From positions 124,001 to 188,000 of the forward strand of contig JALJCO010003931.1 in assembly GCA_023101725.1 (NCBI GenBank): DNA of 64,000 nucleotides. Reading direction: 5' to 3'. Shown in pieces: positions 24,451-35,868 of the stretch; the first letter of the stretch is position 1; every line of letters begins with the position of its first letter. The notes under the pieces are model-generated. The model was not told the DNA's origin, made no database searches, and saw only the letters and a list, made by a program, of their open reading frames with translations. The position numbers and the translations under genes are program-made. This DNA comes from Atherinomorus stipes. Lineage: Eukaryota; Chordata; Actinopteri; Atheriniformes; Atherinidae.

Positions 24451-24857
24451 TAGAGGTCATCATACCAATCTCAGTTCATCCTGAGGGGTGTCGTGAATGC
24501 ATGGCTTTCATTTCTGGGCAATGATATAATTCTTAAAAACTTTTTCTTCTTGTTCAGATTTCAGATTGGGAAGTCGGATTTCTATGAAACATTGTGACCG
24601 TTGTTCAGTGCAGTGGAGCAAGTTGCTCTTTGGATTATTTTGATAACTGCTACCTTCGTTACAGCTTCATTTTCCACAAGTCTTTCATCTCTACCCTGTT
24701 TGTGGAAGACTGTGAAAGAAGTGATCAGAATTGTGAAAAGGTTAGACTCAGTTGGCTTCCGTTCTGAGAATGGTCGCCAAGTCTGCTGATTCATATCTTG
24801 AAAGCATTTTCTAGGAAATAGCAGGCATCTTGGACGTACAATGTATTAAGAGTTATG

Positions 24858-25015
24858 GAAATGAATGAATGAATGTATGAATTGCTTTTATTGTCAAATA
24901 ACCAGCGTCCCAGTTACACGAAATGACTTCCAGTACAACCCGTCCAGATTGGACAAACAACAGAAAACATAGCTTAACATACAGGGCAGCAGCGGAAAGC
25001 AGCTCTTAACTGTCA
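24858..25015 (-). repeat. LINE-type 3' tail with ATGA microsatellite
   Basis: ATGAATGAATGAATG is followed by TTGCTTTTATTGTCAAATAA. Tetranucleotide tails next to a TTATTGTCA block are typical of 3' ends of fish non-LTR retrotransposons read in reverse. A similar junction recurs at 33849-33975. Confidence 0.45.
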
Positions 25016-25078
25016 GCAATTTACAGCCAGCATCTCCAACTACAAATGCTATAGACTGGCAGGGGCAGAGCTACGGGG

Positions 25079-25370
25079 TGGCCACCCCATTGGCCACCCC
25101 CACGCTTTAACCAGGTGACACTCAAGCAGTTACAGAGACCCCAAGCTGCTTCCAAACCACTTTCTCTTCTTATTTTAGACACTAGCTACCCCATATAGTT
25201 TTTTTTTTTTTTTAAGTTTGGACATGCAGAAGTTGAAAATCCCATTTTTAAGTTTTTCTTGCTGAGATATTAGGATTGGAGAAAGAAAACTGCTTCACAG
25301 CGAAGACCCAAAACTGCTTCCAAACCACTTTTTCTTCTTATTTGACACACTAGCTACCCCATGCAGTTGT
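25079..25370 (+). repeat. Unnamed interspersed repeat, copy A, with an internal direct duplication
   Basis: Self-comparison shows an inverted second copy at 35869-36037: shared blocks are GTGGCCACCCC, CACGCTTTAA, ACTAGCTACCC and GACATGCAGAAGTTGAAAAT. Within copy A, about 58 bases at 25143-25200 recur at 25311-25370 with few changes (CTGCTTCCAAACCACTTT, ACTAGCTACCCCAT). A short TA microsatellite (25379-25404) follows. I do not recognise the family. Confidence 0.65.
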
Positions 25371-25734
25371 ATGTATGTATATATATATAATATATATATA
25401 TATACATGCGCTCTGAGGTATCTACTTATGGCCACCCCTATGTGAGTAATGGTCTCTCCCTCAAACCCACTCGCCCGAAGCCACGCCTCCAGCACACAGA
25501 AACGTGCACCCCGATTGCTCACGGGCGAGTCGCAGAAGACAACCAAAAACAGCCGAGTGGCTAGCTAGCTAGCTGGTAAACAGCGAGTACTAATTCGCTC
25601 AACTCCAACTCCTTCAGCGGTGTAAAAAGCATCCACACTGCAAACGTCAACACCTCCATGGCAGCGTGCAGCCATGTTTGTAGAGTTTGATGGACATGTT
25701 CAATCACATTATATCGTTAAGAATGGGCCGTTCA

Positions 25735-25929
25735 GGGGCGGTGATTAGCTCAGTTGGTTGAGCAGCCGCCCCATGAACAGAGGCTACAGTACCTTGATGC
25801 AGTCGGCCCCAGTTCGATTCCCGGTCCAGGTCCCTTTGCTGCATGTCACTCCCCACTCTCTCTGCCCCTTTTCCTGTCACTATACACTGTCATATAAAGG
25901 CCACTAGTGCCCAAAAATCCTTTAAAAAA
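25735..25929 (+). mobile_element. tRNA-derived SINE with perfect 16-bp target duplication
   Basis: Starts GGGGCGGTGATTAGCTCAGT. It has a Pol III A box TAGCTCAGTTGG (25746-25757) and B box AGTTCGATTCC (25811-25821), which differs from consensus by one base. A tRNA-unrelated body and a short A-rich tail follow. The identical 16-mer AAGAATGGGCCGTTCA flanks it at 25719-25734 and 25930-25945, so this is a clean retrotransposition event. It is not a functional tRNA: no 3' acceptor half or cloverleaf follows the B box. Confidence 0.88.
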
Positions 25930-27254
25930 AAGAATGGGCCGTTCAAGACGATTGGATGGGGTTTTTTCAGTCCTGTCCGTTCCACAGGAGACTATGTTTT
26001 ATTTATGTGTCAGAGCATTTAATTAATTGGCTGCAATCAGGGTGTGAAGGAGATTTTAAGCAGTATAGTAAAAAAAATTCTCCTGGAAGACTTCATTTCA
26101 ATCCAAATGGATGTGGCAGGATAATCCATTTTAGCCTCCTTCTAAGCTTTTGCACATCTTTTCTTGGATTTCTGCCATAGTACATATCACAATATTGCAG
26201 TCAACTAGCAGCCCTTTTGCAGCTAGCGAACAACAAAGAGTGAGTAAAACATCTCAGGCTTTAAAATTCTGTTCCCAGTAAACAAAAACTAATCTGATCA
26301 TGACACAGCCGTTTCCGTGTGCTGTGATCAAAACTGAGAAACGCAACCAACAGTAGGTAGAAATCTAAAAGTCGAAAGCCCATACACTCATCCTCTTATA
26401 TCATGTAAAACACGCCAAGACTGAGAGGTTATCTGAGGTCGGGAAGTGAAACTGTGAAAACAGAATTTGTGCAGAGGTCCCCAAAGAAAGGCCAGAGCAG
26501 GGGTATCACAAGGAAAAATGATTGAAGTATTTTTTTTATTGTAAATAATCTCTCTATATATTATTGCTGTCTTAATCCATCAATACATTTCTTCATTAAT
26601 GTCATCTTTTTATTTCCTTTCAGGCCACATGATGAGCTTGCTTATTTTCACTTTTATCTGCTCTTCCAAGGAAATGTTTGTTTGCCAGGGACTTTCTGTT
26701 TTCGTGCCACTGCAGTCAACTGGGTGACGTTTTGTGCTATTAATATCCCCTTATGCTTGTCATTACCATTAAACTTCTCACTTCCTTGTTTTTCCATAGA
26801 ATTTTACTTTAACATGACTTGTCAGATGATTACCTTTGTGCCCAGACAGAAATGGAAATGGTAAAACATGTCCATGTGTTTTGGGGCTAGAAATCTGCTA
26901 GAATCATTAAAAAAGTGGGTTAGTTTTGCTCTAATAGCCTTGTTATTTGGGAAAATATAAGATTTTTCTCTGTTATGTCAAGAGTTATGCTATGTTGTTT
27001 TTTTTTCTAAGCAATCTAGCTAGGGTTCTTGAACTGGTTGTATTCTGGATCATTAGTATTATACAGAAAACAGCCTGCATTTTAACCTCTTACGTGTAGC
27101 TGAACTGTTGCAATCAAGGATGTCATCACTGAGCACTACTCATTCTGTTTACAACTCATTCTGTTTACAACTGTTTCAGGCCCCCAGCCACTAACCAACC
27201 TTTTACACCCTTCACTCAAATTTAACCCACAAGTTGAAAATCATAATGTGCAGC

Positions 27255-28175
27255 TTTATCAACAGTGGTTTGGTACGGAAAGTATTCAGACCCCTTTAAA
27301 CTTTTCACTCTTTGTTTCATTGCAGCCATTTGCCAAAATCAAAAAAAGTTCATTTTATTTCTCATTTATGTACACTCAGCACCCCATCTTGACAGAAAAA
27401 AAAACAGAAATGTACAAATTTTTGTAAATTTAATAAAAAAGAAAAACTGAAATATCACATGGTCATTCAGACCCTTTGCTCAGTACTGAGTAGAAGCAGC
27501 CTTTTGAGCTAGTACAGCCATGAGTCTTCTTGGGAATGATGCAACAAGTTTTTCACACCTGGATCTGGGGATCTTCTGCCATTCTTCCTTGCAGATCCTC
27601 TCCAGTTCTGTCAGGTTGAATGGTGAACGTTCGTGGACAGCCATTTTCAGGTCTCTACAGAGATGCTCAGTTGGGTTTAAGTCAGGGCTCTGGCTGGGCC
27701 AGTCAGGATTGGTCCCAGAGTTGTTCTGAAGCCACTCCTTTGTTATTTTAGCTGTGTGCTAAGGGTCATTGTCTTGTTGGAAGGTGAACCTTCGGCCCAG
27801 TCTGAGGTGCTGAGCACCCTGGAAGAGGTTTTCTTCCAGGATCTCTCTGTACTTGGCCACATTCATCTTTCCTTCAATTGCAACCAGTCGTCCTGTCACT
27901 GCAGCTGAAAAACACCCCCGTAGCACGATGCTGTCACCACCATGTTTCACTGTTGGGATCGTATTGGGCAGGTGGTGAGCATGTGTGGTTTTCTCCACAC
28001 ATACCACTTAGAATTAACGCCAAAAAGTTCAATCTTGGTCTCATCAGACCAGACAAATTTATTTCTCACAGTCTGGGAGTCCTTAATGTGTTTTTTTGGC
28101 AGACTCTGTGCAGGCTTTCATATGTCTTGCACTGAGGAGAGCCACTCTGGGCCACTCTGCCATAGAAGCCTTGAG
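27255..28175 (-). mobile_element. Truncated Tc1 transposon, DD34E type
   Basis: On the minus strand, 28007 to about 27487 reads the C-terminal two thirds of a Tc1 transposase. Visible parts are [27 protein letters not shown] (second D), SPDLNPTEHL (E, 34 residues later) and a tail ending STQY. A TAG replaces the lysine codon after DNDP, and the part before about 28170 is missing. The left edge GAAAGTATTCAGACCCCTTT is the usual fish Tc1 terminus. It is a dead, 5'-truncated copy. Confidence 0.85.
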
Positions 28176-28606
28176 CATATACTATCTCCTTATAAGCATT
28201 TTAGAATAAGTTGTAATTGTGAAATATCACTTCCACATACTGTACAGTAGTTCCACATAGGTTAATACAAAGCCATGCTACAACTCGCACAGAAAGACTA
28301 GTCATGTGACATTTGATATTTTACAGCATGCATGACAGTTTCCTATAATGCAAAACAATAGTAATTTATGATTTTAATAGGCTTTGGAGCTACAAATGCA
28401 GCAGTTTTACAATGTGTAAGCCATTGTGAACTATGATATGTTACATGCATTTGATCAATGTAGTTATTAGCAACAACGCCATAATTAATCACTTTTAACA
28501 GATTGTGAAGCTAGTCTGTGTTGATCTTTTGATTGCAAAGGTTGTTATAACAGTGTGAAAACAATTTGAGAGGTGAAAGTAAATAAAAAAATACTATGAA
28601 GTTATA

Positions 28607-29149
28607 CTTAAAGGTACAGTGTGTAAGAATTACTGACATCTAGTGGCAAAGATAGGTATTTGAAAGAAAAAATGTTTTATTTCAAATTACTTCATATTCC
28701 AAGCACTGTTGTAAATGTACGGTGGCCATTAGTGGCCAAAATTCTCTCAGACATAACGATGTTTTCATCTGTGAGTGGATCCAGTGGTCTCAGGTGTACG
28801 TATGACTGTACCATGAGTAACTACTTTTAATGTCTTATAAAGCATTAATTATCGCAAACAGTGCTCTAACTCCCATTAAACAAAGCTGGTACAACAGTTT
28901 TAAAATTCAGATGGTTGTCACTTATCTCACATTGTTTTGTCCATTTAGGGACACCGTAGTAAAAATGGCAGCACAAATATGGTGGCTTGTATGTGTAGCA
29001 AGTAAATATAAATGATGCATTCTAAGAAAATAAACTAGTAACAGCTTTTCTATTGAAGCGATTACACATCAATAGAAATGCAGTTTTGTATCATATATTC
29101 AATTTTTTTGCCATTGACCTTTGGGTTTTTTACACACTGTACCTTTAAA
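28607..29149. mobile_element. MITE-like element with 17-bp terminal inverted repeats
   Basis: AAAGGTACAGTGTGTAA at 28610-28626 is matched exactly in inverted form at 29130-29146. The interior (about 500 bp) has no transposase frame, including the phrase GACATCTAGTGGCAAAGA. Size and termini fit a non-autonomous DNA transposon. Confidence 0.8.
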
Positions 29150-29345
29150 AGAGAAGTATCCCTGTGTCTCAGCATGCTAGCTTAGCTTTGTATGACCACA
29201 TGAAACTAGAAGAAACAGCTACCAAGGCTCTGTCCAAATGCTATCCTCTGTTCTTGGTACTAAGCTAAGCTAAGCTAACCATCTCCTGGGTATTTTTGTC
29301 AAACACACAGCAAAAAGTGAAAAAATATACGTTTAAGCTAAATTC
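29150..29345. repeat. Dispersed fish repeat fragment adjoining the MITE
   Basis: GAAACAGCTACCAAGGCTCT and CTAAGCTAAGCTAAGCTAAC are hallmarks of a common short fish repeat. It abuts the inverted-repeat element at 28607-29149. Edges uncertain. Confidence 0.5.
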
Positions 29346-30009
29346 ATAAAAGTTTAACTTTTTTTCAGGTACAAGGGCGTGTTTTTCAATGCTGTGTCAA
29401 ATGCATACTGCTTGTGAAATTAAACTATTAATCTCACTAAAACACTGAGTCAGGATCTTTTTGATGGTTTCAGGTACTATCTCATGCTGACCGAACTTTA
29501 TACAACAGTCACTGAGACACAGTCAGAGGTTTCAACATCTCACTGTTCTGTGCTTCTATTTTCAGGCTTAACTCACACATGATGGTTTTCAGTTTCAAAC
29601 ATCATTCATCTGTGGTGTTACATGTCCCACAGTAAGTGTTGAGTGTGTCAAGACTTGGTAAGAACTTTATAAAAAAATGCTTTTGTCCCAGCCTAACAGA
29701 CATGGTACTGTGGTTTTCATCTAAGTATCTTCTTTTGAAACTCATATCAGATGGCTTTCAGAGTCAATCTTGGTAACAGTTTGCAAGTTTATGCATGTTT
29801 TTCCTGCCTTAAAACTTAAAAACGATGCTTAAATAATGCATGTGAGTCGTTCTTCACAGCCTCTGACATAGAAATGAAGTGATAAATGTCAACACGTGAC
29901 TCTGTGGTTAAAGGGAAACTGTATAAGCAAGCGAAGATGAGTAAAGCTAACAGCTGTACTCCCAGACAGAGACAAAGCACTGTGAGGCTCCTCTTCACTT
30001 TTCAGCACA

Positions 30010-30013
30010 ATGG
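30010..30013 (+). CDS. ccr9: ccr9 exon 1, coding part
   Basis: ATG plus one G before donor GTAAGT, phase 1. It joins to AT TAC ATG of exon 2 to give MDYM. The 5' UTR upstream probably starts near 29.95 kb. Confidence 0.8.
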
Positions 30014-32911
30014 GTAAGTCATTTCTTACACTTTTAAAAAAGTAGTTTGCAGCTTAAATGTGTGTTTGATTACTACATAGATATGTTCATCCTTGTTACA
30101 TGGTACATTTATGAGATTTTAGGGAGTTGTTTTTACTTACAATCTTCTGGTTCTTTTAGATTACATGGATGACTTGACTACCTTTGCGCCCACTGTCTAT
30201 TCTTCATTAACTGTAAGTATCGCAGCTATTATCAATATTTTTTAAAATACTATCTCTAGTGATGACACAGTAAAAATGATAAGCCAGTTTTGTGAAACTG
30301 ATAGATTTAATCTAGTTGATGCTTTTTGGATTAAAAGTGATAGTGCACAGTTAAGAAAGTGAAGTTTGAAAAATCAACTTCTGAAGTGTTGTATTTGTGT
30401 TTTATCCCGCCCGACCCTTTAAAAAAAGAAAAAGAAAAAAAGAATTATTTATGCCATCCTTAACTTATAACACACCACTTAAGACAAGTATATTCTCTTT
30501 AGTTCTGGGACTGGAATGACCTCACTGTTGCATTTTATTGTTATTACTATTATTTGTATGCTATTCTATTAGATGGGATTTTAATTCTTTTCCCCATATT
30601 CTTTTAACTTGCATTTCTGCATAGTGACCTTAAGTGTCTTGAAAGAAGCCTATCAATAAAATGCATTATTATTATCATCATCATTATCAAAAATGCATAA
30701 AATTTAAACTGCTTTTCAGATACATATGATGTACCAGTTTTGCTTGTTTTGTAATGTTCCCCACATGTAAACATGGTATATAAATCTATATCAGACATCT
30801 ACTAAAATGCCACAAAGTCCTAACCACAATAGCATCAAATTTTCCTTTGTTTGTGAAAACCTGAGCCCTGCTGTTTATCTCTGTCCTACATCTATGTTTC
30901 TGGGGTACTGAGCTCTGCAGCGGGCCCCTCTCTGGAGCCCCTCAGGATTGTTCACCCCCTCAGGCTTGGATAGTGGCAGGAAATCGTGCAGTGTGGTTTT
31001 TCCTTCTCAGACTCAACACCTGCACCTGTCAGCAGACTCTGGTTAGCTTGTACGTCACAGACAGTGTTTGAAGTCATTACATTGTATTCCCACCAGAAGT
31101 GTGTTGTGTTATGAAACCTTCTGCAGTTGATGCATTGGTTAATGAAGAGAGAAGAGAAAAAAGAAAAAAAAAAGAGCATAACCGGAAACGAAAACCTAGG
31201 AGTGTAGTTGTTTCACACAACCTTTCCTTTCATACCTAATCAGATGTTATAATCTGAATTTAACAAGAGTACCTAACTGCAGTTACAATGACCGATAAGG
31301 ACGCCACCATACATCCAATCCATACAGGAAGTCTCCAGCGGAAGTTAAATTAAACACCGCTAACAGTATCTATCTGTGGCTTACAAACAGATGCGTATGG
31401 TGTAGTCGGGTGGTTAGGGTTAGGGGAAGGGTCAGGGTCAGGGTTAGATTTTAGTAAGTTGCATGAAGAACAAACTTCCAATTGGGACTTCCACCTTGGA
31501 TTGGATATATGGCGACGTATCATGACTGCAGTTGGGTCCCTCTCGAATTTAATGATACTTCATAATCCTTAAGGGGAAATTATATTGTTTTGATGCCAAT
31601 AAGGGAATAATAGTCATATTACATAGAGGTATTGTTTGGCCTGTGTTATTTTTCATCGAGTTGAAGGAACCTCTGATTAAACATCATGGTGTGTAATGTT
31701 GTGTAGAAAGTGTTCAATGTTGTCCATTATATTCAACAACTTGTGCATCCTTCTCTTTTGTATTTTCACTTCTTCAGGCTCCAGACCGGCACCGAACTCG
31801 TATTGATTAATTAAATCGGTTTTGAAATATTCAGAATATTTGTATTTGATTGCAGGAGACTCCTGATTACGACTATGACACAGGACCCACAGAAGATTCA
31901 GGCTTGTGTGACAGAAGCTCTGTGAGGGAGTTCCGCAGCCAGTATGAGCCAACTCTCTTCGGGATCATCTTCATCCTGGGTGCTGTGGGTAACCTCCTGG
32001 TGGTTTTTATTTACACCACAGTGCGCAACCGTCTCAAGACAATGACCGATGTGTACCTGCTGAACCTGGCTGTAGCTGACCTCCTGTTCCTGTGCATGCT
32101 GCCCTTCTGGGCCGTTGATGCCATCAAGGGCTGGGACTTTGGCATCAGTCTCTGCAAAATAGTGTCTGCTGTCTATAAGGTCAACTTATTCAGCAGCATG
32201 CTCTTTCTCACCTGCATTAGTGTGGACCGCTACATTGCTATCGTACAAGTCATCAAAGCTCAGAACCTGAAGAAAAAGAGGCTGTTCTACAGCAAACTTG
32301 CTTGCTTTGGTGTGTGGTTGGTCTCAATTCTGCTTTCCCTCCCTGAGCTTATCTTTGCTCAGGTGAAGACCGACTCAGTGAAGGACCAATCTTTTTGTGC
32401 TTTGGTGTACTGGGACGATGCATCCAACAGGACTAAAATCCTGGTGCTGTCTCTGCAGATTTGCATGGGCTTCTGCCTTCCTCTGCTGGTTATGTTCTTT
32501 TGTTACTCAGTCATCATTCGCACACTCATGCAGGCCAAGAGTTTTGAAAAGCACAAAGCGCTACGTGTCATCTTTGCCGTGGTTTTCGTGTTCATCCTTT
32601 CTCAGCTGCCTTACAACTCCCTGCTGATCGTGGAGGCCACACAGGCTGCTAATACCACTATCACGAATTGCCAAACTGTTATTGCTTTTGATGTAGCCGG
32701 ACAGGTTGCCAAGAGCCTGGCATTTACTCACGCCTGCCTGAACCCATTCCTGTATGTCTTCATTGGAGTTCGGTTCAGACAAGACCTCCTAAAGATTGTT
32801 AAGATGTGTAATGGTGGTCTGGGCAGAGGAGGGCTCAGTAAAATGCAGGGTGTTCCCAAACGTCCCTCTGTCATGTCAGATACTGATACCACTCCTGCTC
32901 TTTCCATATAG
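30010..32911 (+). CDS. ccr9: ccr9-type C-C chemokine receptor, complete
   Basis: Class A GPCR; CCR9 binds CCL25 and guides thymocytes and gut-homing lymphocytes. Coding exons 30010-30013, 30160-30212 and 31856-32911 give 370 residues (human 369). The start ATG has A at -3 and G at +4. The N-terminus MDYMDDLTTFAPT is followed by an acidic tyrosine cluster (PDYDYD), a typical sulfation site. Four extracellular cysteines are present: C37, C119, C200, C291. Motifs: TM1 GAVGN (N65), TM2 LNLAVADLLF, DRYIAIV at 143, TM6 SQLPYN, TM7 NPFLY at 315. Possible N-glycans are at N210 (NRT) and N285 (NTT). The CCR9-like stretches are KRLFYSK, LMQAKSFEKHKALRV and the ALSI ending. Adjacent lztfl1 matches the human LZTFL1-CCR9 order. 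ACKR4 and CCR7 are the nearest alternatives; the a/b paralogue is undecided. Confidence 0.88.
30160..30212 (+). CDS. ccr9: ccr9 coding exon 2
   Basis: 53 bases giving DYMDDLTTFAPTVYSSLT, between acceptor TTCTTTTAG and donor GTAAGT. An acidic, tyrosine-bearing extracellular N-terminus is expected for this receptor. Confidence 0.82.
30213..31855 (+). other. ccr9 intron 2
   Basis: 1.64 kb AT-rich intron. It contains the inverted-repeat element at 31267-31545. Nothing else is recognisable. Confidence 0.8.
31267..31545. mobile_element. Inverted-repeat element with telomere-like interior
   Basis: The left arm (AACTGCAGTTACAATGACC, then GACGCCACCATACATCCAAT) pairs with the right arm (ATTGGATATATGGCGACG, then TCATGACTGCAGTTGG). 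Arms are about 70 bases and imperfect. Between them lie TGGTTAGGGTTAGGGG (31411-31426) and GTCAGGGTCAGGGTTAG (31431-31447), similar to vertebrate telomere repeats. Size about 280 bp; no coding frame. Confidence 0.65.
31856..32911 (+). CDS. ccr9: ccr9 main exon with all seven membrane segments
   Basis: Starts GAG ACT CCT after acceptor TGATTGCAG. An in-frame ATG at 31850 overlaps that acceptor and is not the start. The exon codes for residues 20-370 and ends TAG at 32909-32911. Confidence 0.93.
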   Translation, partial: ETPDYDYDTGPTEDSGLCDRSSVREFRSQYEPTLFGIIFILGAVGNLLVVFIYTTVRNRLKTMTDVYLLNLAVADLLFLCMLPFWAVDAIKGWDFGISLCKIVSAVYKVNLFSSMLFLTCISVDRYIAIVQVIKAQNLKKKRLFYSKLACFGVWLVSILLSLPELIFAQVKTDSVKDQSFCALVYWDDASNRTKILVLSLQICMGFCLPLLVMFFCYSVIIRTLMQAKSFEKHKALRVIFAVVFVFILSQLPYNSLLIVEATQAANTTITNCQTVIAFDVAGQVAKSLAFTHACLNPFLYVFIGVRFRQDLLKIVKMCNGGLGRGGLSKMQGVPKRPSVMSDTDTTPALSI

Positions 32912-33237
32912 ATGCCCATTTCCCCAGACCCACACCTGAGATCTGAGCCTAGCTACATTGTACATTTTGTTACAAATGCATTACTTTTATTTTACTAGCA
33001 GAACAATTACAATTACATCCCTGAAAGAAAAAATGTTTGTAGTTTTCATTCATATTCTGACAGCAAAATCATTTGTTTCCTGGAATAATTGTATAAATTG
33101 TACAGCACTGTAAATACTGTCTTTTGAAAGTGTTTTTGATACTTTTTTTACACGTGTCTCATCATGTTATTTTTGTGTGCTGCTCTTTCATTGATTTAAA
33201 AAAAATGTAATTTTACATTTCAGATAAAACAACAATT

Positions 33238-33243
33238 AATAAA
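33238..33243 (+). terminator. ccr9 poly(A) signal
   Basis: AATAAA 327 bases after the ccr9 stop codon, the most plausible 3' end of the transcript. Confidence 0.7.
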
Positions 33244-33848
33244 GATAATAAGAAACCTACAGCTTATTTGTATTCTGTCCTCAAGCAGGAAACACACAGC
33301 AGCAACAAATTCTCACAATACACAAAGTAATGAGATCAACGTTTCATGTTTGGGAAAGTATTCGTCCGCTTTCACTGGCATAACGTACTCAGTGTGGTGA
33401 GGAAACCTGCTTGAATGTGGCCAGTTTACATCCACAGTGTTTTCGATCTTACTACACATACTCATGTTGTCGGTCTGTGCCATCCTCTGTGCTGACACTC
33501 TTTATTTGTTAAATCGGAGTTCAGCTATGACTTAGCAGTTTCACAATGAACATCGAAGGATGCCCATTCAAACTGCCATGAAAGACGTTTCTCATGTGGG
33601 CTTCCTAACGGCTGTAGGTTGCAGACAGCAGACAGGTCAAAAGGTTTGACTTGTTCAGCACTTTAGTGACTATTTCAGTTTCAGCCTCAGAAAGCTGCAT
33701 ACTTATTGCATGGATGCATTGGTTTAAGGAGAAAGCATGACATTCATTTTAGTAATCAGATTATTTTAAAGCTTTTTGGCATGCATCACAAAGAAGTGGC
33801 AACATAAAAGTGTTGCTGAGCTGCTGCTAAATATTACCCTGAAACATG

Positions 33849-33941
33849 GAATGAATGAATGAATGAATGAATGAATGAATGAATGAATGAATGAATGAAT
33901 GAATGAATGAATGAATGAATGAATGAATGAATGAATGAATG
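33849..33941. repeat. (GAAT)n microsatellite, about 23 units
   Basis: An uninterrupted GAAT tetranucleotide run followed by GTCATTTATTGTCATCCAGT, as at 24.86 kb, so it is probably the expanded tail of a reverse-oriented LINE fragment extending to about 33975. Likely highly polymorphic. Confidence 0.95.
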
Positions 33942-35868
33942 TCATTTATTGTCATCCAGTGCAGTCAAATAAGTTATTGGATTTTTTTTTTTCCTTTTGG
34001 TGTGTGTGTTGGGGGTGGGGGTAGATTGAAACAGTCATTGATTTGAAATAAGGGAATATAAAGATTTAAAGCTAAGGTTTGAGCTGGTACAGTTAGTTAG
34101 CTCTACTTTTGGAGTAAAACAAACGACACATATTTACACATTAAAAAGATGTTAAGGAGCTAAATTCCTCCTAAACCAAATACATTATCTGTCCCCTGTA
34201 TAGGAAACCAAGAAAAAGACTGTTGTCAGTTGAAGCACAACAGAAAAGTACATCTTTTCCGTACAAAACAAAACCTGAGGTATTATTGTGGTACCTGAGG
34301 TTGGCCCTCAGTCTGCTACCTACCTGCTGAATTCAGGTGAGACCACAGATACTTTTTTTTTTCTCCTTTGACTGCACCTTTTTCACACGACAGGAAACCA
34401 TCAGTCAAGTCAATAACAACATGTTCCTGCCACACATGCTCTTGGCAGATGACTTGAAAGGGGGCAAAGGCAGCATCAGAGAGTGGGCAACTGCACTTCA
34501 GCCTGATTGGCTTGTTCTACTGGCCTTGTTTTATTGCAGTGATGCAATGATTACATGTTACCAAACGCTGGGCTTCACAAGTGCCTGATCACACTGTCGA
34601 TCTTATGCAAAAGGGAGAAGTTTGTCTTGTGTGTCCTTAAAAAGAGGAACACGTGAAAATGTGCTACCTCTGGTTGCATAAGCAGATTGTATTGTTTCAT
34701 AATTACTGCTTTTTTGTTTCTAATATTTTAACATTATGGGAATAATGGGCTGATTAATGAGAACGATGTGAGTGATGTCCTGACTGATTTCTTTGGAACA
34801 GATTAGATCTGCCTTAAGCAGAAGAAAAAATAAAAGTGAACATTTACATTATGAAGCCACTCCCACATTACAAACAACAACAAAAATTTTGGTGGACTTT
34901 TTCCACATCACTTATAGAAAAGATTATCAAAATGGTCTGTTGTATTCTAAATCTGCCTGTTAAAGGTTGAATATGTAACATTTTTATTAAAAGCTATATT
35001 CTTAAAAAAAAAAAAAAACCTCCACAGGGCATTAGGGGTGCAGAATGAAATTACAGCATCTCCTTGAAAAATTGTATTTAGCCTGAAATTAATAGGAAAA
35101 AAATTCCCTTTAAAATAAATTTCAACAGGCTCAACAATGGCGTTATATTTACACCTACAAGCCAATATAGGCCGCTATTTCAGGTTGCCAAATACGATCT
35201 CTGTGTGGCAATAGTAGGCCTATGTTTAGCACAGCTAGACTGACACTTGGAAAAATGGTGGAGTTGGCAAATCAACAGCTGCTTTAGAGCCCTGAAGATA
35301 TTGTTATCCGTCTCTGAAGAGGAATACATTGAGAAAAAAAAAAACTGAAGTAAATTTAGGTGAAGGCTACACTAAATGGGTCCACATAAACATTTCCCAT
35401 AGCGTCAAATTGCCGAAATGGCGACTTTTCTGCCGGATTGCTAAGCTAACTTGCATGCTAATGTATCTAACGTTTGCTGTCAGTGAAAAACTCCTCTGCA
35501 TTACTTGTTGGACATGGTGCAGGGCAGGCTGCTGGTCACTTGTCATATAGGCAGCGAGCCCCATGGCAACTCAGTGGCTGGAGTTGTTTTTCTGCTGTTG
35601 CAACTACAACCTAGAGACACATGCCTACGCTCCTTTTGGTTTTTCTCATCATGTTAATGTATAAAACATGAAACATTTGCATCTTTTCAGGTGCGATGTT
35701 TTTTCCCTCTGAAATCTGAAGGGACTGACTTCATGTTTTTGAGTTGCTGTAAACGTTCTGATACTGAGATGTTAAAAAGTAACTGTGATGTTAAAGAGTA
35801 GAATTCACAGGTACACAGGTTCAATTGACTTAGGCTTTCTTTTTGATAAATCTTATATTAAACCAAGT

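Larger units (their letters stand above)
22835..29900. other. Intergenic region lztfl1-ccr9
   Basis: 7 kb without a gene. Repeats listed separately cover much of it: 24250-24450, 24858-25015, 25079-25370, 25719-25945, 27255-28175, 28607-29149 and 29150-29345. Between 22.8 and 24.2 kb and between 25.95 and 27.25 kb I see only AT-rich unique DNA. Confidence 0.75.

Noticed and set aside
25735..25830. A tRNA gene
   Set aside because: A and B boxes are present but the sequence runs on into a non-tRNA body with an A-rich tail and target duplication, so it is a SINE.
31850..31855. ATG at 31850 as the start of the receptor
   Set aside because: It overlaps the splice acceptor TTGCAG. The upstream exons at 30010 and 30160 give a proper N-terminus with matching phases and a total length like human CCR9.
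33849..33941. CRISPR-like or protein repeat
   Set aside because: Simple tetranucleotide microsatellite without spacers.
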